A stretch of 64,000 bases of DNA from Lactuca virosa (taxonomy: Eukaryota; Streptophyta; Magnoliopsida; Asterales; Asteraceae), in assembly GCA_928212115.1 (NCBI GenBank), contig CAKMRJ010005634.1:253602527-253666526 (forward strand), read 5' to 3'. Shown piece after piece: positions 58,017 through 64,000 of this stretch (position 1 is its first letter; every line of letters begins with the position of its first letter). Both the position numbers and the translations under genes were made by a program. The notes under the pieces were generated by a model, which had not been told where the DNA came from, made no database searches, and saw only the letters and a list, made by a program, of their open reading frames with translations.

Positions 58017-58741
58017 TTTTACTCACAAGACCTTGTAGATTAGGTCTGTGAGTATGCGTTGGTGCTACTCTCCTCCATGTGTAGGCACGACCCTGCGAGT
58101 TAGTGATTACACTAGTCCAAAGATTTATTTGCGGTCCAAACTTTTCCTTGCAATGATGTGGTGTAGACCTGCATCAGGCACAAAATTTTCTCTAAAACTA
58201 ATTATACTAGAATAATACAAAATGAAATGCGCATGCACATTATTTCATTAGGAGCAATACTACTAAGAATTCATAAGTTTATTATATATTGGCTCTCGTT
58301 ATGAATTGTTTTCAGAACACCATAAAAATTGGAACACGATACACTCAGAACTAAGATAAACTTATTGAGATAACTCACGAGGTATAAATCCTTATTCAAG
58401 ACTCATTACCATCACACTTTTTTAAAAACGTCATGGTTGAGAGGTGTCTTTTTCGTAGGCCAATAGGGTGCGATCATACCAGCACTAATGCACCGGACCC
58501 CATCAGAACTCCTTAGCTAAGTGTGTTTGGATAAACATAATCCTAGGACGGGAAAAACTTAACGCCCGTACAAAACCTACTTCTACCCACTACCATAACT
58601 CCATCTCAGGATCGTTAGAAGAAACATCAAGAATAGTTCAGTAAAGTGCAAAATTTATATATGTGTATATAAATGGTAAGGATATAACTAGAGACAATCA
58701 TCCCCACTCACGACATCGTTTCTCCCCATGCAACAGGGTTA
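58017..58741 (+). other. E14 interior between leader ORF and gag
   Basis: About 725 bp with no frame over 60 codons and no recognised motif. Short near-repeats of CCTGCGAGTTAG/CCTTGTAGATTAG type are near 58030-58100. Confidence 0.6.
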
Positions 58742-59373
58742 TGTCTTCACAAGAAGGTAACCATCCAACAAGCAAGGAAGCAATCCTGTAGATAGACTCT
58801 GCTCCTTTTCAAGCTGCGGTCATGGCAGCCGTGACAGCTGTCATGGCGCAACTCAATGCTAACAACGCCAGCAGAGGTGAAGGTGGTGTCGGCAATACTA
58901 ACTGCAGTAACAGTCAAGAACACCAGCAGGTGTCTACCAATGAAGACGCCTCAGACCACAAACCTAAGAACAAGAAACGAAAGTTTCAGGACAAAAAGAA
59001 GTGCAATATATCTTAAAATCTCGCTAAAAGACAACAATCCGTGGCTGCCCCTGTAATTACGACAGCAGTCACGACTCACGCCTCGACACTAGCCACAACG
59101 TCTGTGACTCCAGCACCGGTAAGACAATATATGGGAACACTCCCAAAGTGTAACAAGTGTGGCTACCATCACAATGGGGTTTGCCGGGTGTTGCATTGTA
59201 AAAACTGCAACAAGAATGGACATACTTCCCACTTCTGCAGGAACCAGACCCAACGCATCGGTTCAATTACCAATACCAGTGTAAGTCCAGTATGCCACCT
59301 ATGCGGTGAAATTGGACACGTCAAGAGAGACTGTCCAACTGAGAGGAATGACGGGGGAGCAGGAGGAGTGTGA
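58742..59373 (+). pseudogene. gag: E14 gag with capsid deleted
   Basis: ATG at 58742 (MSSQEGNHPTSK), TAG at about 58790, then AAVTAVMAQLNANNASRG, the N-terminal helix of Ty3 gag. The capsid block is absent: the reading passes within 40 codons to a basic KPKNKKRKFQDKK stretch and a stop at 59014-59016. The nucleocapsid follows with two zinc knuckles, CKNCNKNGHTSHFC (about 59193) and CHLCGEIGHVKRDC (about 59293), both complete C-x2-C-x4-H-x4-C. It ends at 59371-59373. Confidence 0.87.
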
Positions 59374-60539
59374 CAAACAAACCAGCAGGAGCAACAAGGA
59401 ACCTTATTAGGACTTTTGTAATGTTTCCAACAACAAAAACGTTTAAGTACCATATGTTTGTAATGAATTTGGTATGTTTGCTAAAATTACCGTCTTTCAA
59501 AAAGTAGTTAAAATACTCTCTCGTTCAATCAAATCAAAGACACTCGTATATGACCTTAGGATCATGACCGGTGAGCTGTGATGACTTGGTGTATACATCT
59601 GGGTTAATTATAATCAAAATACTACAAACTTAAAGCGAATAATTCCGTCCTGACTCCTGTTCCGTGTCTAGTAGTGGGGTTAGGGTAGAGCCAACCACTC
59701 GACGATTTCATCAATGCCAAATTTCATACGACTTGCATATACCGCTCGATCATAGAGTGACATGTCGGGGATCATGATATAAATATCATTACTAGCTATC
59801 AGAACACACTTACTACCAGTGCTAGCTGCTGTGGTATGAATCATTTGCAGTAACAATAACATCGATCAAAACGGAACACACTGAAAAGAAACACAATATG
59901 CACTATCACTCTAACGAATATCTCTTACGAATACAACTTAACACATGTATCACTAAAAAGATCTGTTGTCGTCATTCGATTTCGATTGGTATAGTCCTCA
60001 CTTTCCCGATTAAACGGCTACGAAAAGACCCTTCACCTAACCCAGTGAATATCAAAACCCTCGTCTCCCATAAACGCAAATCCGACACGGACCTCCGGGT
60101 CATCTCTCGTTGCGAAACCCCAAAACACTCACCAGAGGAGCATTATACCTTCCAAAACCTTTCCATAAGTATTTCTAAAAGACCCTTCGGGAATGTCACG
60201 CATGTAACAGATAAGGTTCAAGCAGAGAAACTTGGGACAAACACGGTTAGTCTATCACTACTAAGTGTATACACGAGGATAATATATAATTAAGATTCTA
60301 CGGACATTATATGTGTGTTTCCGCCCTATTTCCTGTTCCTTGTGTGGTTGTGGACTTGGGGCAGAGTCACCCATCCAACTGTCTAACCAACCTTAATTAA
60401 ATGCGACCTATATGCGCAAGTTAATGATAGATGGGCCAGGTACGATTCCTACCATGAACTTCGGGACAAGGCTACCCAGGAGTTCGAGTGAACGTTCTTC
60501 CATCCGAATAAGTCAGGTCGCGTAAACCAAACCCATATG
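59374..60539 (+). other. E14 interior replacing protease, RT and integrase core
   Basis: No pol domain is present. Two degenerate copies of the LTR module with CCTGTTCC lie at 59649-59699 and 60321-60370, each followed by sequence resembling that after the module in the LTR. A 131-codon frame (59898-60293) has no recognised motif and is basic. Confidence 0.65.
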
Positions 60540-61172
60540 CTCCCTACCGATCTAATCAAACGAGAAACACTAAAGCAGACCCTATGCAGCGCTCCGAGGA
60601 GAAGTTATCACTTATGACTTAGTACAAATTCGAGAAAGGCTGAAAGCATCTCGAAACCGACAAAAGAGCTACACAGATAAGCGACGCAAACCCTCGGAAT
60701 TGCGGGTTGGTGACCGAGTTCTGCTAAAGGCCTCACCGTTGAAAAGAATGATATGTTTAGGTAAACATGAGAAACTAAACCCAAGGTACAGCGGGCCATT
60801 CAGAATCCTCGCTAGGATTGACCCGGTAGCATACAAACTCCAACTGCCACAAGAACTTAATAATGTACATCCAACAATCCACGCGTCAAATTTGAAGAAA
60901 TGTATGTCTGACGAGACTCTTGTGAGTCCTCCCGATGAAATCAAAACCATCGAGAGTCTCCACTTCGTGGAAGAACCGTTAGAAATCATGGATCGAGTGA
61001 TCAAGAGAACGAAATCAAAGTCGCATCCCTATTGTGAAGGTCCGTTGGAACGTAAAACGAGGACCCGAGTTCACATGGGAACGCGAAGACCAGATGAAAT
61101 AAAAATACCCGCATCTTTCCCCAACTTTCGAAGTCCCGGTCAAAGTGCTAATTTCGGGACGAAATTCCTTCT
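60540..61172 (+). pseudogene. pol: E14 integrase C-terminus and chromodomain
   Basis: From about 60625 the reading is LKASRNRQKSYTDKRRK, then (60700) RVGDRVLLKASPLKRM, NPRYSGPFRILARIDPVAYK, HPTIHASNLKKCM and VEEPLEIMDRVIKRTK. One frameshift near 61015 puts the chromodomain (IPIVKVRWNVKRGPEFTWE) in the next frame, followed by KYPHLF-like residues and a TAA. The conserved Gln after SRNR is CAA here, which supports reading the TAG of E1 and E2 at that codon as a lost Gln. Confidence 0.88.
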
Positions 61173-61185
61173 AACGGGGGGATGA
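61173..61185 (+). other. E14 polypurine tract
   Basis: AACGGGGGGATGA directly before TGTGACAACC of the 3' LTR. Confidence 0.85.
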
Positions 61186-64000
61186 TGTGACAACCGTCAA
61201 TTTCTGGTCAAGTCAAAGTCAAGTAAAGTCAACAAGTCAAACCGGTCAACTCAATTAACCTTTCATATTAGGGTATACATTATGTTACTACTGTACAACT
61301 CGCTATTTTAATAAGAAGTTATCACTTGAAAAATCCATATGTTGAGAATTCTCAAACCCTAATCAGGATAAGTGATGAAACTACTTGGTAAAACACTATC
61401 CCATACCCTTGGGGGGCGTATAACATTCATAACAAGGCTTAATGGGGTTTACACACCTTGCGTAGCGAAGCTAAGCATCCAAAAAGGTCTCAAACGAAAT
61501 CTCTCCCAAATCTCTCTAAGTATGTGAAATCTCTCCCAAATCTCTCTAAGTATGTGAAATCTCTCCAAGTATGTGAAATCTCTCCCAAATCTCTCTAAGT
61601 ATGTGAAATCTCTCCAAGTATGTGGAATCTCTCCCAAATCACTCTAAGTATGTGAAATCTCTCCAAGTAGGTGAAATCTCTCCCAAATCTCTCTAGGTAT
61701 GTGAAATCTCTCCCATATTTCTCTAAGTATGTGAAATCTCTCCAAGTATGTGAAATCTCTCCCAAATCTCTCTAAGTATGTGAAATCTCTCCAAGTAGGT
61801 GAAATCTCTCCCAAATCTCTCTAGGTATGTGAAATCTCTCCCAAATATCTCTAAGTATGTGAAATCTCTCCTAGTAGGTGAAATCTCTCCCAAATCTCTC
61901 TAAGTATGTGAGATCTCTCCAAGTATGTGAAATCTCTCCCAAATCTCTCTCAAAATCTCTCTCAACTTTTTATAATCACTCGGGGCATCCCGACCCTTGA
62001 TTTAGTAGAAAACCGCCCGAAAACGGAAGTTTATGCGAAAAACAGCTTTAAGGAGCCGAACCTTGTCATTTGAACTGAAACTAGCTTAAGAACTGAACCT
62101 CCTTCTAGAACCGAACCTCCTTCAAGAACCGAAGTACCCTTCGCCTTTGGTCCCTCTTCTGATGGCTTCGCCTGCGAGATGGCTCGGACCGAACCTCTCC
62201 CTTTCTGTTCTAATACATCAACCGAACCAGCCTTCAGTTCTAACCCTCTAAGGACCAAAACTTCGGCCAGACTTCGGAATTTTCACTCTTTTTCCCGGTT
62301 TTTTACCCCAATTTCGTTTTAGGCCCGTTTTCGATGGTTTTCGCACAGGATTTTCATATGAAGCCATATTTTATTATTTTTAATACTCTAGGATCATAAA
62401 ATAAACTTATCCTAAGGATTTTAGTATTAAAACCCACCCATTTTCTTAAGAGTTAAGGCAAAGTACAAAAGTTGAGTCCATTGACTTTTCCCAAAAGCGA
62501 TGACACATTCTATTCACTATTCATGCTTTATGCTTTGTGTCACTATTCATATCAGCCATTACCCACTCTTTGTACCTTTTACCTTTCCCCACAAGCTTCC
62601 TTAACACACACACACACACACCAAGAGTCAACCACTCTTACACCTTTCTAAAAATCACCAACAACTTCACATTTTAGCAAAATACACTTTTCTCTCTCAC
62701 TCTTCTCTCCAAAATCTCGAATTCTCCAGGAGTTATAAGGCTTTTCATACACATTTGGTAAGATATTTCATCCCTCACTTGTTTTCCTTACACTTCTTCA
62801 CTCAAATCAAGGGTTCATTACACAAATATCGTCATATTTGTTGTTAGATCTTCGAATCTTGAAGCATCTCCCAAGTGTTCTTGAGTTGAACACTTCTTTT
62901 CTTCATCATCCATTCTAAGAGAGCACTCAAGGTGAGTTCATACCCCTAAATTTTCATGTTTTCTTCAAGTTTTAGGGGGGGGGGGGGGAAATACAAGTTA
63001 AAATACCAAAAACTTAACTAAATGCAAACAACAGCTTTCATCAGAAAAGTTGAGTCCTATTCATGGACTGTTTTGACCATCTTAAACTTAATATCTTTCA
63101 AAATTGTGTAATATGCAAATAGTTCGGGTTCATACCTTTAAAATTACTCATTGCACATCTCCATACGATATTTCTACAATTTATGGTAATTTTTACAAAA
63201 CTGTCTATCATTTCAGAAACGAATTCGGACCATTCTATGAATATAAACATTTTCACACAAGTTAGGGACTTTTGAAAATCATAATAAAAATTATGAATAA
63301 ACTACACACATTTTCTAAACTCTCAGAGTTTACAGATTCAGTTTTCGACTTCGTATGATTTTTCTATGACTTTTCTAAAACCGTGCAGATAAGTTAAAGA
63401 CTACTTACATTGTTTACGATATTAACAACGCTTTGTAGTATGTTAAGCAAAGTGCATAACAATAAGTTTCTAAATGTTGAATGTATTTCTTGTTAGTTTA
63501 CTATCATAAACAGAAATTAGTCATTCATGATAAGGTTTTTCCATTCATTTCGAACACATATAATAAACTACAATAAGTATAGTTTATGGAGTTTACGATA
63601 AAACACACCACAGAAAAGGTTTTGCTCTCAAAACAAATGGCTTTTTCAAACACTACATGATAAACTATAATAGTAATAGTTTATGGATTTCATATCACTA
63701 ATTTATTCATAAAAGGTGATTTCACTTCCACCACGGAAGAGGTTTTATGCTCAAACTATATGTAAACTAGTTAACGTAAGTTGTGAGACAATTCTTCCAT
63801 CGTACCCTTAGAGTACGGGTTCAAATTCCTGTAAGTTATAACCAGAGTCTCTTGTAGGGAGAGCGTGATAATTGTGTATAGATCTATATTGGGATTGACA
63901 CCCCACACCTCGCTGCTAGCTACAGCCGGACCTGCAGTTCTGCGGGTGACAAGAGTCATAGGATCTTGACGTTTGGAAAACGTTGATGCAGGTTAATTCT
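61186..64000 (+). repeat. E14 3' LTR, cut by the window end
   Basis: First 2815 bp of the second LTR, colinear with 52991-55800. Differences from the 5' copy are mostly single bases, a changed minisatellite order (61490-61960), and a G run lengthened from 6 to 14 near 62976. Confidence 0.95.
61490..61960 (+). repeat. E14 3' LTR minisatellite
   Basis: Same 30-bp and 20-bp units as at 53300-53770, with several units carrying private changes (for example CCCATATTTCTC near 61712). Confidence 0.95.

Larger units (their letters stand above)
52991..64000 (+). mobile_element. E14: Ty3 chromovirus with giant LTRs and reduced interior
   Basis: The LTR TGTGACAACCG...GGGGTGTGACA runs 52991-56757 (3767 bp). 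The second copy starts at 61186 and leaves the window at 64000. The primer site and purine tract are in place. Only 4428 bp lie between the LTRs: a leader ORF, part of gag, and the integrase tail with chromodomain. Protease, RT, RNase H and integrase core are absent, so the copy is non-autonomous. The two LTRs are close in sequence (a few percent differences by eye). Confidence 0.93.

Overview
This is a plant nuclear window made almost entirely of nested LTR retrotransposons and their remains. I found no intact host gene, rRNA, tRNA or CRISPR array. The element types (chromodomain Ty3, SIRE-type Ty1/copia with an env-like third ORF, initiator-Met-tRNA primer sites) are plant-specific. The dense ACTCG-N-CGAGT words in the LTRs are something I associate from memory with lettuce (Lactuca, Asteraceae). 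The species is therefore an inference, moderately confident for Asteraceae.

Layout, left to right. E1 (1-4407, +): 3' half of a Ty3 chromovirus with decayed pol and a 1667-bp 3' LTR. E2 (4408-6976, +): pol tail and LTR of a second chromovirus. E3 (about 7040-7640): Tat/Retand-like fragment. A broken host-like or transposon gene fragment (7765-8160, -) follows. E4 (8165-8675, -): piece of a Ty3 LTR. E5 (8676 to about 22570, -): Ty3 LTR split by E6 and E8. E6 (10246-18606, +): structurally complete copia-type element with 775-bp LTRs and TCAAC target duplication but no working genes, itself holding solo LTR E7 (16168-16834, CAAAC duplication). E8 (19619-22331, -): solo Ty3 LTR.

E9 (about 22623-27600, +): 5' half of a SIRE-like copia. 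E10 (28496-40132, -): an 11.6-kb SIRE-type element with gag, pol and a long decayed env-like ORF. E11 (about 41150-52635, -): a second SIRE-type pol, split by E12 (44817-52152, -), a sister of E6. E13 (52636 to about 52902, +): another LTR of the E6/E12 kind. E14 (52991 to beyond 64000, +): Ty3 chromovirus with a 3767-bp LTR around only 4428 bp of interior, with capsid and most of pol missing.

No gene set here works as a pathway. The coding parts are gag (nucleocapsid), pol (protease, RT, RNase H, integrase) and env-like relics, all broken by stops and frameshifts, many of them C-to-T or G-to-A changes. The less expected content is in the non-coding LTRs. Each Ty3 LTR family repeats its own CpG-containing near-palindrome, several LTRs carry splice-donor and acceptor-like pairs around their tandem repeats, and E8 and E14 share a small inverted repeat and a CCTGTTCCTTGTTTGG module.
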